In this document: in pieces, positions 44,452-55,199 of the stretch
How the letters are laid out: each line of letters opens with the position of its first letter
Position numbering within the stretch: the first letter of the stretch is position 1
DNA from: Vibrio sp. UCD-FRSSP16_30
GTDB lineage: Bacteria > Pseudomonadota > Gammaproteobacteria > Enterobacterales > Vibrionaceae
Assembly: GCF_001676025.1 (NCBI RefSeq)
Contig: NZ_LZFW01000001.1
Location: 248,001-312,000 of the forward strand
Length of the DNA: 64,000 nucleotides
Reading direction: 5' to 3'
The notes under the pieces: model-generated
Told to the model about the DNA's origin: nothing
Databases searched by the model: none
Seen by the model: the letters and a program-made list of their open reading frames with translations, nothing else
Translations under genes and position numbers: made by a program

Positions 44452-46273
44452 CGATGTCGCCTCCCAAGGTTTGTTGTTGATTTAACATCGCTTTAAATGT
44501 GCCTTGATGTTGTAGTTCTTGGTAGCTACCTTGTTGCGTTAGTGAACCACGTTCTAAGACTAGAATTTGGTCCATCTCTTGTAGGTGGTTTAATTGGTGC
44601 GTCACCATCAACGCGGTTTTACCGTTTAGCGCAGTGTGTAAGCTCTGATTAATCAGTGACTCACTACGCGCATCAAGGCTAGCTGTTGGTTCATCTAGCA
44701 ACCAGAATTGACCATCTTGATGCAGCGCGCGAGCCAGTGCAATTCGCTGAGCCTGACCGACCGATAGGCCGCCAGAGCGATCGCTAATTTGGTGCTGTAA
44801 ACCTAACTTGTCGATGAATTCGTCTGCATGAGCTTGTTTGATTTTCTGGTGCAGAACAACGTCACTAACATCACTTTGAGCAAGATTAAGGTTATCGGCA
44901 ATAGTGCCGTGGACTAATAACGGATTTTGTCCCACCCAACTGACCATCGCGCGGTAACGATTTAAATCAGTGTCACGCAATTCAATGCCATTGATCTTTA
45001 AACTGCCTTGATAGGGTAGGAAGCCTAATAAAGCATTAATCAATGACGTTTTACCTGCGCCACTTGGGCCAACAAGCGCCGTTTTTTGCATGTCATCTAA
45101 TACAAAGCTAATCGGGCCAACTAATACTTTACCTTCGGTGCTGGTCACGACCAGATTGCTTGCTTGAATAATGCACTGAGACTGCTTCTCTGTGTCCTGA
45201 GATTGTTTCTCTGTGCTTTGAGAAAGGCTATTCGCTTCTTGAGAAACGAGGCCTTGAGTATTTTGTTCTTGTTCAGACTCTTCAATATTTAAAAATTCAA
45301 CAATGCTTTCGGCTGCGCCAATGGCTTGTTGTTTCGCATGATAAAAAGTCCCTAGATCACGCAACGGCTGATAAAACTCGGGTGCGAGAATTAAAATAAA
45401 CAATCCAGTAAAGAGGGTGACACTGGTGCCGTAATGGCCAAAGTTGAGTTCGCCAATAAAGGTAAAGCCAAAGTAAACCGCGGTTAATGCAATCGAAATA
45501 GACGTGAAAAATTCAAGAACGGCTGACGATAAAAAGGCGATTTTTAGTACGCTCATGGTGCGCTCACGAAATACTTCGGATGCTGCGTGCAATTGCTCTT
45601 TTTCGTCTTTAGCTCGGTCAAATAAACGAATGGTCGTCATTGCTTGAAGGCGGTCATAAAAGTGACCGGATAAGCGTTGTAATGCTTTAAAGTTTTTGCG
45701 GTTAGCATCGGCGGCGCGTTTGCCCACCAAAGCCATAAAAAACGGAATTAGAGGTGCGGTGAGTAGGAAGATAAGTCCTGCTAGCCAATTTAAAGGGAAC
45801 ACAACAATAAGAATCATCAAAGGCACTAGAGTAGCAAGGGCCATTTGAGGAAGGTATTTAGAGAAGAAATCTTGCATCTCTTCGACTTGCTCAATCAGCA
45901 TTGTACCCCAAGCACCAGCTGTTTTGCCTTTTATATGAGCCGGACCTAAGCGTCTCATTTTATCGACAATCAAACCTCGAATATAAATTCGTATTTGTTC
46001 ACCACCACGGTAACCGGCAATTTCTCTACCCCAAGATAGAACACTGCGTAATACAACGGTGACACCTAACCCAATAAAATAGGGAATCAGTTCTGATTTG
46101 TCGGTATGGGTAATGATTAAGCTATGTAGAATTTGCGCAATTAATGACGCTTGAATAATCAGTACAACGGCGGATGCAATACCTGCGGCAATAGCAACCG
46201 TTAACCATCGCTTCGCCAGTTTACTTTGCAGCTTTAGCCATCGGCTCAAATCAGCTTGGGTTTTCTTATCCAT
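44444..46273 (-). CDS. cydD: Heterodimeric thiol-reductant ABC exporter, CydD subunit
   Basis: A 609-residue half-transporter. Membrane domain about residues 20-330 and ATPase domain with VGPSGAGKTSLINALLG, signature LSVGQAQRIALARAL and Walker B FWLLDEPTASLD. Between them, at about residues 340-370, there is a Gln/Ser/Glu-rich linker with two tandem STEKQSQ-like units, an insertion I do not associate with CydD in general. First gene of cydDC, next to trxB as in many gammaproteobacteria. Confidence 0.95.
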   Translation of the reverse strand: MDKKTQADLSRWLKLQSKLAKRWLTVAIAAGIASAVVLIIQASLIAQILHSLIITHTDKSELIPYFIGLGVTVVLRSVLSWGREIAGYRGGEQIRIYIRGLIVDKMRRLGPAHIKGKTAGAWGTMLIEQVEEMQDFFSKYLPQMALATLVPLMILIVVFPLNWLAGLIFLLTAPLIPFFMALVGKRAADANRKNFKALQRLSGHFYDRLQAMTTIRLFDRAKDEKEQLHAASEVFRERTMSVLKIAFLSSAVLEFFTSISIALTAVYFGFTFIGELNFGHYGTSVTLFTGLFILILAPEFYQPLRDLGTFYHAKQQAIGAAESIVEFLNIEESEQEQNTQGLVSQEANSLSQSTEKQSQDTEKQSQCIIQASNLVVTSTEGKVLVGPISFVLDDMQKTALVGPSGAGKTSLINALLGFLPYQGSLKINGIELRDTDLNRYRAMVSWVGQNPLLVHGTIADNLNLAQSDVSDVVLHQKIKQAHADEFIDKLGLQHQISDRSGGLSVGQAQRIALARALHQDGQFWLLDEPTASLDARSESLINQSLHTALNGKTALMVTHQLNHLQEMDQILVLERGSLTQQGSYQELQHQGTFKAMLNQQQTLGGDIDA

Positions 46274-46322
46274 GAATAGGTTCTAAATGAGAATAATTTC
46301 AATTTTGGAGTATATCGAAAAA

Positions 46323-46347
46323 CGTCCACAGATGTACTCTGTGGACG
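46323..46347 (-). terminator. Terminator after trxB
   Basis: A perfect 10-bp stem CGTCCACAGA and TCTGTGGACG; on the minus strand it is followed by TTTTTCG. It separates trxB from cydDC, which therefore has its own promoter or depends on read-through. Confidence 0.85.
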
Positions 46348-46380
46348 ATAAGATTTCAATACGAGAGGTATTTATTTGAA

Positions 46381-47379
<999 letters not shown>

Positions 47380-47533
47380 TTAGGCGACGAATAGAAGATG
47401 ACGATTATAGGTATATTGGTTCGAATTCATAAAACTCAAGGATGGTTTCGCATTTGTTAAGGCTGTTACTCATAAAGTAATCAATAAGGCGAGCAGGATC
47501 ACGCCTGATTAAGGTTACTAGAGGTACTAGTAA

Positions 47534-48322
47534 TTACTCATTAGCCGTTTTGTCGGATTTATTATTTGGAATAAATCTTGGCATTATCGGAGCGTAATCA
47601 TAACGCGGCAGCATGTTTAAAATAGGCTCTTGTGGGCCTAAAAACTTAGGCTGAGTATTGATAATGTATAAATCTAACATAGCCTTAGTACGGGCAAACA
47701 CTTCACGAAATCGAACATTGAACCAAGAAGTTGGAATGGGTGAAGGCACACCTAAACAGATGGCGTCCACATCGTAGTAATTGGCAATAAACAGCGCTCT
47801 ATCACAGTGAAAGGTTTGCGTCACAATAACAAAATCGTCGAGATTAAAAATTTGCTTGGCGCGAACGATAGAGTCTAATGTGCGAAAACCTGCATAATCT
47901 AGAAAAATTAATTCTTCAGGTATGCCGGCTTTAAGTAGGTCTCGTTTCATTGTCCATGGTTCGTTATATGAGCGATGAGCATTATCGCCACTTAACAAGA
48001 AACCACGTACTTTGTTTTGTTTATAAAGCTCTATTGCCGCATTGATTCTATAGCTGTAATAAGGATTTAAGGTTCGTCCAATATACTTACTGGTGCCAAG
48101 AATCACCGCAATATCTCGCGGTGGTGTGGATTTAACTTCTTTATGCATCAGCCCTTCAGCGGAATAACTCATCCAGAAATCCACCGAGCTTAGAACTAAA
48201 ATAATGCTTAAAAACAGTGCGCCAGCAAGCAGCGTAGCGCCTTTTGCAATGCGATAAATAAGACGCCAAACCGAAGTTTGACGCCATTGATGCTTAATCT
48301 TAGCCCAGCTTAACGCTCTCAC
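47534..48322 (-). CDS. SanA/YdcF-family (DUF218) membrane-anchored protein
   Basis: A 262-residue protein starting at GTG. One N-terminal transmembrane anchor (ATLLAGALFLSIILVLSSVD) is followed by a periplasmic DUF218 domain: DIAVILGTSKYI, YSYRINAAIELYKQNKVRG, FLLSGDN and ESDR-type RTLDSIVRAK. Closest in type to SanA, linked to envelope barrier function (vancomycin exclusion) in enterics. The start overlaps the last base of the malic enzyme stop, so the two genes are probably co-transcribed. Confidence 0.85.
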   Translation of the reverse strand: MRALSWAKIKHQWRQTSVWRLIYRIAKGATLLAGALFLSIILVLSSVDFWMSYSAEGLMHKEVKSTPPRDIAVILGTSKYIGRTLNPYYSYRINAAIELYKQNKVRGFLLSGDNAHRSYNEPWTMKRDLLKAGIPEELIFLDYAGFRTLDSIVRAKQIFNLDDFVIVTQTFHCDRALFIANYYDVDAICLGVPSPIPTSWFNVRFREVFARTKAMLDLYIINTQPKFLGPQEPILNMLPRYDYAPIMPRFIPNNKSDKTANE

Positions 48323-50010
48323 TAGAATGCGGTGCGCTTATAACGACGATAGGTAGGCTGCCAAAAATGATTGTCGATTGACTCTTTAATCGCCTGATCG
48401 GTAATTTCTAAAGCGACCCCTTGCTTAATAGCTTGTTTAGCCACAGCAAAAGCAATTTTCTTGGATACTGAGTGAATTTCTTCAAGAGGAGGAAGCAGAG
48501 CGCCTTGACCATTAATCGCCAGTGGCGAGCATAAAGCCAATGCACGGCTTGATTCCATCAACATTTCATCGGTAATTCGAGAAGCCGACACAGCTAAAAC
48601 ACCCAGCCCAATGCCAGGGAATATGTAGCTGTTATTACACTGAGCAATTTTGAATTTCTGCCCCTTGTACATGACAGGTTCAAATGGACTGCCGGTGGCC
48701 ACTAAAGCCTGTCCTTGTGTCCATTCTAGAATGTCTTTTGGCACACCTTCAACGCGACTGGTTGGGTTAGAAAGAGGGAATACGATTGGACGAGCGCAAT
48801 GACTGTGCATCGTCTCGATGACTTGCTGACTAAAGATGCCGGGCGCGCCAGAAACACCAATCAAAACGGTTGGTTTGGCATTTTCGACCACATCCAGTAA
48901 TGAGTAGTCTTGGTTTTCTGTCTGCCAATCGGCTAATTGCTGCGCTTTTTGCGCAAGAGGCTTTTGGAAATCCAATAAGTTATGCATGCCATCTTGTAAT
49001 AGGCCCCAACGGTCGACCATATAAATGCGAGCGCGAGCTTCTTGCTGTGTCAGTCCTTCGGCTTGCATTTGCGCAACAATGGCTTCTGCAATGCCACAAC
49101 CTGCCGAGCCTGCACCAACAAAAGTTACGCGCTGTTCAGACAATTTACTCCCTGCGGCGTGACATGCCGCCATTAAAGAACCGACTGTTACCGCGGCAGT
49201 GCCTTGAATATCATCATTAAAGCAACAAATACGATCTTTATAACGTTGCAGTAACGGCATGGCATTTTTTTGTGCAAAGTCTTCAAACTGAACAAGAGCA
49301 TCAGGCCAGCGGCGCTGAACCGCTTGAATAAACTCTTCCACAAATTCGTTATATTCTGCGCCTGTTACACGCGGATGACGCCAGCCCATATACATAGGGT
49401 CAGCTAAACGTTGCGGGTTATTAGTGCCTACATCTAGCACGATAGGAAGGGTATAAGCTGGGCTAATACCGCCACAGGCCGTGTACAAAGAAAGCTTTCC
49501 AATCGGAATGCCCATGCCGCCAATGCCTTGGTCGCCAAGACCAAGAATACGCTCGCCATCGGTGACGACAATCACTTTTACATTGTGAGTTGAAGCGTTG
49601 TTTAATAGGTCGTCTATACGATCTCTATTTGAGTATGAAATGAATAGACCACGACCACGGCGATAAATATTGGAGAATTTTTCACAAGCTGCGCCAACCG
49701 TTGGGGTGTAGATGATCGGCATCATTTCGCTGATATGATTTTGCAACAAACGATAAAATAGAGTTTCGTTAGTATCTTGAATATTACGCAGGTAGATATG
49801 ACGGTCCATATCATTATCAAACTGTTGGTATTGCTGATAAGCGCGCTCAACTTGCTCGGAAATGGTTTCGGTATTTTCTGGTAATAAGCCATCTAGGTTA
49901 AAATACGATCGCTCAGAGGCGCTAAATGCACTGCCTTTGTTCAATAGTGGTGTACTTAATAATGCAGGTCCTGCATGCGAAATATAGAGCGGTCGTTTAT
50001 CGTTGTTCAT
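48322..50010 (-). CDS. maeA: NAD-dependent malic enzyme
   Basis: I place the start at [19 protein letters not shown] with AGG 6 bases upstream; the frame extends 13 residues further without support. The 562-residue enzyme decarboxylates malate to pyruvate. Visible are the catalytic Tyr region [16 protein letters not shown], Lys region [18 protein letters not shown], metal site [13 protein letters not shown] and [12 protein letters not shown], and the NAD site [14 protein letters not shown]. Length is that of the large malic enzymes. Confidence 0.95.
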   Translation of the reverse strand: MNNDKRPLYISHAGPALLSTPLLNKGSAFSASERSYFNLDGLLPENTETISEQVERAYQQYQQFDNDMDRHIYLRNIQDTNETLFYRLLQNHISEMMPIIYTPTVGAACEKFSNIYRRGRGLFISYSNRDRIDDLLNNASTHNVKVIVVTDGERILGLGDQGIGGMGIPIGKLSLYTACGGISPAYTLPIVLDVGTNNPQRLADPMYMGWRHPRVTGAEYNEFVEEFIQAVQRRWPDALVQFEDFAQKNAMPLLQRYKDRICCFNDDIQGTAAVTVGSLMAACHAAGSKLSEQRVTFVGAGSAGCGIAEAIVAQMQAEGLTQQEARARIYMVDRWGLLQDGMHNLLDFQKPLAQKAQQLADWQTENQDYSLLDVVENAKPTVLIGVSGAPGIFSQQVIETMHSHCARPIVFPLSNPTSRVEGVPKDILEWTQGQALVATGSPFEPVMYKGQKFKIAQCNNSYIFPGIGLGVLAVSASRITDEMLMESSRALALCSPLAINGQGALLPPLEEIHSVSKKIAFAVAKQAIKQGVALEITDQAIKESIDNHFWQPTYRRYKRTAF

Positions 50011-50235
50011 TATTAACCTAGCGTAGAGAGGGCCGTTTGTGAGCAACATTGTAAAGTATCCCTTTTACAAATTGAACGGTGCAGTGTCCATTTTTTGTAA
50101 ATTGTTTGCTGAATGATTCAGCGTTTGTGAGCAGGCTTTGAGATTCGTTAGGCTGTATATCTATCAATATGAATTTTAAGGTGAAAGCCGTTAATGTTAC
50201 TATGAAACTTTGCTACTCATTAGGTCTTCGAAAAG

Positions 50236-50607
50236 ATGCAAACCACTACGGTTACATTTAACTATCGTCATTTTTTAAAGCTAAAATCAAAAGGTCGCCG
50301 TTGGCAAGTGGTTGATGTCTTAAGCAGCATAGCGCCTATCTTCTCGACTCTGTGGCATCACCAGCTCGATCAATTTAAAGATGCAGAGCAAATGTTGTGG
50401 GAAAGGGCTTTAAGTGAGTTGCCAAGACTGCGTAATGATGTGGATAATCTTGTAAACATTGTTGAACTTGCTCGTGAGTATAAAATTGAGCAGATTGAAA
50501 TGATTTTGCCTGATGCATTAAAAAATGAGCAAATTGAACGCATTAGCCAACTTAGTCAGGTAAAGATTGAGATCATGGGTGATGAGTTGTTGATGGTAAA
50601 ACTGTAA
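50236..50607 (+). CDS. Unrecognised small protein (123 aa)
   Basis: A soluble protein without signal or membrane segment. The N-terminal 45 residues are basic (FLKLKSKGRRWQVVDVLSSI), the rest is helical and acidic, with VNIVELAREYKIEQIEMILP and a terminal strand VKIEIMGDELLMVKL. I see no known domain. Divergent from maeA and convergent with hslJ. Confidence 0.6.
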   Translation: MQTTTVTFNYRHFLKLKSKGRRWQVVDVLSSIAPIFSTLWHHQLDQFKDAEQMLWERALSELPRLRNDVDNLVNIVELAREYKIEQIEMILPDALKNEQIERISQLSQVKIEIMGDELLMVKL

Positions 50608-50610
50608 AAA

Positions 50611-50650
50611 AGCCATGCCGCCACGATACTGTGGTTACGATAGCATGGCT
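50611..50650 (-). terminator. Shared hairpin between the 123-aa gene and hslJ
   Basis: Outer arms AGCCATGC and GCATGGCT with an inner CCACGATACTGTGG stem. On the minus strand the stem is followed by TTTTTTACAG, so it serves hslJ best. Confidence 0.7.
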
Positions 50651-50677
50651 CTATCAATCAAGATTAAGTCGTCAGCT

Positions 50678-51169
50678 CTAATTAACCCAATCTTTAAGTT
50701 TAAAGGTTAGGGTATGTTCAGGCCCTTTTAAAACTAACTGCGATTGAGTTAATGTAACTTGGTTCCACTGCGCTAACGCCTGTGAATAGAGCATTTCCGT
50801 TTTCATTATGGCGTCTGGACACATTTTCATGGTCATTCCCATTTGTTGAATACGAAATTTACCATTGTTTAACTCTCCCTGACCAAAGAAGTTATTACAA
50901 CCTGCTAGGCCATTGGCTGTCATATTTTCACCAATTTCTAATGTTGGCGCTTTAAAGTGTGGGTCGCTAGCAATGGGTTCACCATCAATGTCACTTAATA
51001 TCCAGTGATGATGTTGCAGTGCTTTATCATTAACCGTTAAAGATTCACTACTCACGACTTTGCTTACAGCCGTGGCGGAACTATCAGTTTGATTTGACGG
51101 TGTTTGCTGCGTAGTTGAGCACGCCGATAACAATAATACTAACGAAATGATGCCTGATTTTTTATACAT
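50678..51169 (-). CDS. hslJ: META-domain lipoprotein, HslJ-like
   Basis: A 163-residue lipoprotein: signal ISLVLLLSAC with the lipidated Cys at residue 17. After a Ser/Thr/Gln-rich linker, the META domain runs from about residue 55 (HHWILSDIDGEPI, APTLEIGENMTANGLAGCNN, FFGQGELNNGKFRI). HslJ is a heat-inducible lipoprotein linked to novobiocin tolerance in E. coli. Monocistronic. Confidence 0.85.
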   Translation of the reverse strand: MYKKSGIISLVLLLSACSTTQQTPSNQTDSSATAVSKVVSSESLTVNDKALQHHHWILSDIDGEPIASDPHFKAPTLEIGENMTANGLAGCNNFFGQGELNNGKFRIQQMGMTMKMCPDAIMKTEMLYSQALAQWNQVTLTQSQLVLKGPEHTLTFKLKDWVN

Positions 51170-51395
51170 TAAATGGCCTTACCCTGACTGCGAAGTTAAA
51201 TGACATTAATCGCAGTTAGTCCGTGTTTTAACCTGTTAGGCTGTTCCGTGACTTGCTACGATTGATATTAAGTGTATAACAAATAACAATAAACATGTCA
51301 GTGATAAGTCAGTAGTTTCAGTGATACTATTTGAACAATAACTCAATCTGATAAATACTATTAATAACGAATAGCATTGGCCAATAGGGGGATAA

Positions 51396-51644
51396 GTGGA
51401 GCAGTTAGACTTTTTTGATGTCCCAAGTCCATGTGTTGGCGTTTGCCGTTGCGATGAAAAAGGCTATTGCAAAGGCTGTATGCGCAATAGAGATGAACGA
51501 TTTAGCTGGCAAACGTTTACCGCCACGCAAAAGATGCGAGTGATTAAACTATGTCGTCAGCGATATCGTCGAAAAGTATTAAAAAATGCTGCAACAGTCA
51601 CTCAACCTAATGATGATGAGAATACTCAGCAGAGCTTATTTTAA
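51396..51644 (+). CDS. DUF1289 small Cys-rich protein
   Basis: An 82-residue protein starting at GTG behind a GGGGG site. The DUF1289 pattern SPCVGVCRCDEKGYCKGCMR holds four Cys that probably bind a metal; WQTFTATQKMRVIKLCRQRY follows. A polar tail ends the chain. Function unknown for the family. Confidence 0.85.
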   Translation: MEQLDFFDVPSPCVGVCRCDEKGYCKGCMRNRDERFSWQTFTATQKMRVIKLCRQRYRRKVLKNAATVTQPNDDENTQQSLF

Positions 51645-51771
51645 TGGCAGTCTTTAGCTAACAATCGTTAATTATGCCAAGGATGATGTTGATTTGAAGA
51701 AGGTCGGCAACAAAGATACTGATTAGTCTATTGCTGTAGATTGTGACTAGCTTTTAAAGCTCAAAAACGGC

Positions 51772-51804
51772 GAAAGCCCGATTGTTGGTAGCAATCGGGC
51801 TTTC
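51772..51804. terminator. Bidirectional terminator between the DUF1289 gene and rplY
   Basis: A perfect 13-bp stem GAAAGCCCGATTG and CAATCGGGCTTTC with a 7-base loop, followed by TAATTTTT on the plus strand. It lies between convergent genes. Confidence 0.85.
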
Positions 51805-51891
51805 TAATTTTTAAGAAGCTGAGTTGGTAAGACTAAGTTCTTTATTTATGCAAAAAGTTGGATTTATCCAATCTTATTCCTTGGTAGGGAA

Positions 51892-52170
51892 TTAGATACG
51901 GATGAAGTCCATGTGCTCAACTTTTGGCTTAAACGCGTGACGTTGAACATCTTGTGGCTTAACCTTAACTTCTGCGCCGTCAATCACAAGAGTGATTTCT
52001 TCGTAGAATTCTGGTTTGTCCATTTGGTTGATCACGTCAGAGTGAACTAGCGCGATAGATACTGGCGCTGCTTCACCACCGTAAATGATTGCTGGGAATT
52101 GGCCAGCGTGACGTAGGCGGCGGCTCGCACCCTTACCTAGTTCAGTACGTACTACTGCTTCAAATTTCAT
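51892..52170 (-). CDS. rplY: 50S ribosomal protein L25
   Basis: A 92-residue protein starting at [20 protein letters not shown] with GAGAG 8 bases upstream; a TTG five codons earlier is in frame but unlikely. [20 protein letters not shown] and [15 protein letters not shown] complete the single-domain L25, which binds 5S rRNA. The short form (no CTC tail) is the gammaproteobacterial type. It shares its locus with radD and rsuA as in E. coli. Confidence 0.96.
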   Translation of the reverse strand: MKFEAVVRTELGKGASRRLRHAGQFPAIIYGGEAAPVSIALVHSDVINQMDKPEFYEEITLVIDGAEVKVKPQDVQRHAFKPKVEHMDFIRI

Positions 52171-52346
52171 AGTATTTACTCTCAAATTAGTAAAATAAAA
52201 AGATTTTCATCAACTACTTAGCGACCTGTTTGTCGATGACGTTCGTTTAATAACGAGAAATCGTTAAAACGAGCGCGGATACTACCATCCAACACTGATA
52301 TGAGCAACAGTAATGTGTGCCATTATGGGCGATTAATAGTGAATAA

Positions 52347-54083
52347 CTACACCATGAACTCATTATCGAAGATTACATCGCGCAGTTTCCAAAATCTTCC
52401 GTCTTTTCTTGCGATTACAAACTTGGGTAATCGAAAACGATGTTGCTGGCGAACGACTTTTGTCGGAGATAATCCTTCAAAGACTTGATGTTTATCGGCT
52501 AGGTGCAACTTAACAAAGCGGGCATGAAAGCTTTTCTTTTGCGCGGTGGTGTTGAGATAAAATTGAATCGACACTTTGTTGCCACTGGCGCCTAAATAAG
52601 ACACTTTGAGGTAGTTCTTGCCTTTGCTGTCTTTGGCGACATCAAATTCGATGTCGGTACATTCAAAAACAAGCGCATCTTTTAAGCTTAATGCTTCCTT
52701 TAGCTTTTTATCCGGATCGACTAATACCGCGTCACATTCATGACAGATTCGAGCGGCAATATCATTATCTGCGCCACATTCTCGGCAGTATTTGGCTTTA
52801 AATCGATAATCGCAGTGTTCTCGCTCGCCGTCTTCATCTTCAAAATAGCCCTTACATTTTCGGCCATAATGTTCAATAACAAAGCCATTGTCCGCAGTCT
52901 TTCCCCAAAAGTTATTATTAAACCCGCAAGCAGGACAGGGGATAGTGACGATTTCACTGTCGGGAACAGGCTTTGGTGTGCCGACTTCTGGCTGATAAAG
53001 ATCGTAGCAGTTACCCGCATATTCAAGCACTAAACACTCGCTTTTTCCTTCGTAAAGACGAAGGCCTCGGCCAATGATTTGTTGATAAAGGCTAATGGAT
53101 TCAGTCGGGCGCAAAATAGCAATCAAATCCACATGCGGCGCATCAAAGCCTGTAGTAAGAACGGAGACATTGACCAAGTATTTGATTTTTTGCTGTTTAA
53201 ACTCATTAATGATGCGGTCGCGCTCATTGGTGTGTGTATCACCAATCACTATGGCCGCTTGCCCCTTAGGCAGTAGGGCATACACTTCTTCAGCGTGTTT
53301 GACGGTTGCCGCAAAAATCATAATACCTTTGCGATTTTTACTTAAGGTCACAATCTGATTGAGTATTTGTGGGGTTGCACGTTTGGACTTTTCAATCACC
53401 AAGTCCATATCTGATTCGCGGTAACGTCCCATATGAGTGGGGGATATTTCAGAAAAGTCATAGCTAAATAAAGGCGCATCAATAATCTTAGCGTGAGTGA
53501 GAAACTCTTGATCCAGTAAATAGCGAATGGGCAACTCAAAGACGCAATCTCTAAAGAAACGAGGCTCTTGAGAGCGTACTTGTCCACGAGTGTGGTATTG
53601 ATAAATCCAGCCAAGCCCAAGGCGATAAGGCGTTGCGGTTAAACCCAGTATTTTTAGGTTGGGGTTAAGGATCATTAAATGGCTGATGACTTTTTGATAA
53701 CTGCTGTTTTTATCTTCAGGTACGCGATGACATTCATCGATGACTAATAGAGAAAAGGGTTCATTAAAGGCATCAAGGTTGCGAGCAACAGACTGAACCG
53801 AGGCAAACACTACTTGTTGTTCTGTTTCTTTGCGTCCTAATCCTGCGGCAAATATCGCTCCGGTGAGATCGTAACTTTCATATTTAGCATGGTTTTGTTC
53901 AACTAATTCTTTTACATGCGCCATGACTAAAACTTTACCGCGCGCCAATCTTGCCAACTCAGCAATGACTAAGCTTTTGCCTGCTCCCGTTGGAAGCACA
54001 ATCACGGCAGGTTCACTGCGTTTTCTAAAATAGTGAATAACCGCTTTAACAGAATCGGCTTGGTAGGGCCTTAGTTTGTACAT
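52347..54083 (-). CDS. radD: DNA-repair helicase-like protein RadD (YejH)
   Basis: A 578-residue SF2 protein. Walker A is VLPTGAGKSLVIAEL (about residue 30-44), Walker B LLVIDECHRVPED, then LGLTATPYRLG and the arginine-finger motif QQIIGRGLRLYEG. The C-terminal part has Cys clusters CPACGFNN, CKGYF..HCDYRF and CRECGADND..CHECDAVL, zinc-ribbon-like as in RadD. RadD helps repair double-strand breaks and interacts with SSB and RecA in E. coli. Divergent from rsuA. Confidence 0.92.
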   Translation of the reverse strand: MYKLRPYQADSVKAVIHYFRKRSEPAVIVLPTGAGKSLVIAELARLARGKVLVMAHVKELVEQNHAKYESYDLTGAIFAAGLGRKETEQQVVFASVQSVARNLDAFNEPFSLLVIDECHRVPEDKNSSYQKVISHLMILNPNLKILGLTATPYRLGLGWIYQYHTRGQVRSQEPRFFRDCVFELPIRYLLDQEFLTHAKIIDAPLFSYDFSEISPTHMGRYRESDMDLVIEKSKRATPQILNQIVTLSKNRKGIMIFAATVKHAEEVYALLPKGQAAIVIGDTHTNERDRIINEFKQQKIKYLVNVSVLTTGFDAPHVDLIAILRPTESISLYQQIIGRGLRLYEGKSECLVLEYAGNCYDLYQPEVGTPKPVPDSEIVTIPCPACGFNNNFWGKTADNGFVIEHYGRKCKGYFEDEDGEREHCDYRFKAKYCRECGADNDIAARICHECDAVLVDPDKKLKEALSLKDALVFECTDIEFDVAKDSKGKNYLKVSYLGASGNKVSIQFYLNTTAQKKSFHARFVKLHLADKHQVFEGLSPTKVVRQQHRFRLPKFVIARKDGRFWKLRDVIFDNEFMV

Positions 54084-54270
54084 TGCGTGGACAATTTCCT
54101 AAAAAAGATAAATTTTGATGAGCCAAAACGGGTATACTATCGAACTTCCTTATAAAGGAATATCCCCATTAAGCACCACTTTCTCTCTTATTGCGCGTTT
54201 AAAGCAAGCGCTATTGAATGGTCATTTAATGATGGGGGTATTTCAATCTACTAAAAACTCCTAGGTAAAG

Positions 54271-54969
54271 ATGCGTTTAGATAAGTATTTGTGTGATGGT
54301 TTGGGCATTAGCCGCCGAGAAGCAACCAAGCTCCTTAAAAGCGGTGATGTAACTCTTGATGATGCAGCCGTTAAATCAGGCTCAGTGAAAGTAAAAGAAG
54401 GACAAACAGTAGAGTGGCAAGACCGCGCTATTGTACTTCGAGGTCCTCGTTACCTAATGATGAATAAACCCGAAGGTGTGGTGTGTTCTCACGAAGATGG
54501 GTTTAATCAGACCGTATTTGTTCTTATCGATGAAGTTCGCCTAGAAGATTTACACTTTGCCGGTCGCCTTGATGTTGATACAACCGGTTTATTATTGATT
54601 ACCGATGATGGTCAATGGTCGCACCGTATTACTTCACCAAAACATAAGTGCGCTAAGACCTATCGTGTTTGGCTCGCCGATCCTGTGCAAGATAATTATC
54701 AAAGTGAAATCGAAACAGGCATTTTACTGCGTAATGAACGTGAGCCTACGCTACCTGCTCAACTTGAAATTGTTGCAGAGAAAGAAGTATTGCTGACTAT
54801 ACATGAAGGTAAATACCATCAAGTTAAGCGTATGTTTGCCGCATTAGGCAACAAAGTTGTCGGCCTTAACCGAGAACGTGTTGGCATAATAGAGCTAGAT
54901 GCCGATCTTGAACCGGGTGAATACCGAGATCTTACTGAGCAAGAAATTAATTCAATTTATAATAAATAA
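54271..54969 (+). CDS. rsuA: 16S rRNA pseudouridine(516) synthase
   Basis: A 232-residue enzyme. An S4 RNA-binding domain is at residues 1-60 (MRLDKYLCDGLGISRREATK, LLKSGDVTLDD) and the catalytic Asp lies in FAGRLDVDTTGLLLITDDG (near 102-106). KTYRVWLADP and KYHQVKRMFAALGNKVVGL complete the family motifs. It modifies U516 of 16S rRNA in the small subunit. Followed by bcr, as in E. coli. Confidence 0.95.
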   Translation: MRLDKYLCDGLGISRREATKLLKSGDVTLDDAAVKSGSVKVKEGQTVEWQDRAIVLRGPRYLMMNKPEGVVCSHEDGFNQTVFVLIDEVRLEDLHFAGRLDVDTTGLLLITDDGQWSHRITSPKHKCAKTYRVWLADPVQDNYQSEIETGILLRNEREPTLPAQLEIVAEKEVLLTIHEGKYHQVKRMFAALGNKVVGLNRERVGIIELDADLEPGEYRDLTEQEINSIYNK

Positions 54970-55050
54970 GCAGCAAGCACTTCTTGTGCGCACGCACAAT
55001 TAAGCCCGTGGCTAATGTGTAACGGTTTATTTAACCGTTCATAGAGTATA

Positions 55051-55090
55051 GTTCATTAAGTGGCTGTTTAATAACAATTACTTAATGAAC
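55051..55090. repeat. Perfect 11-bp inverted repeat between rsuA and bcr
   Basis: GTTCATTAAGT and ACTTAATGAAC separated by 18 bases. A second short palindrome AACGGTT-TATTT-AACCGTT lies at 55021-55039. Neither has a clear U-tract; they could be a weak terminator or an operator for bcr. Confidence 0.5.
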
Positions 55091-55199
55091 GTTACTTGTT
55101 GGCAATCTGATAGATTCGCGCGACTAGAAATAAGCACATTGAAAATATTATCGTTATAAATATCATCAACGTCCAAATAATCACTAGGATACACACACT

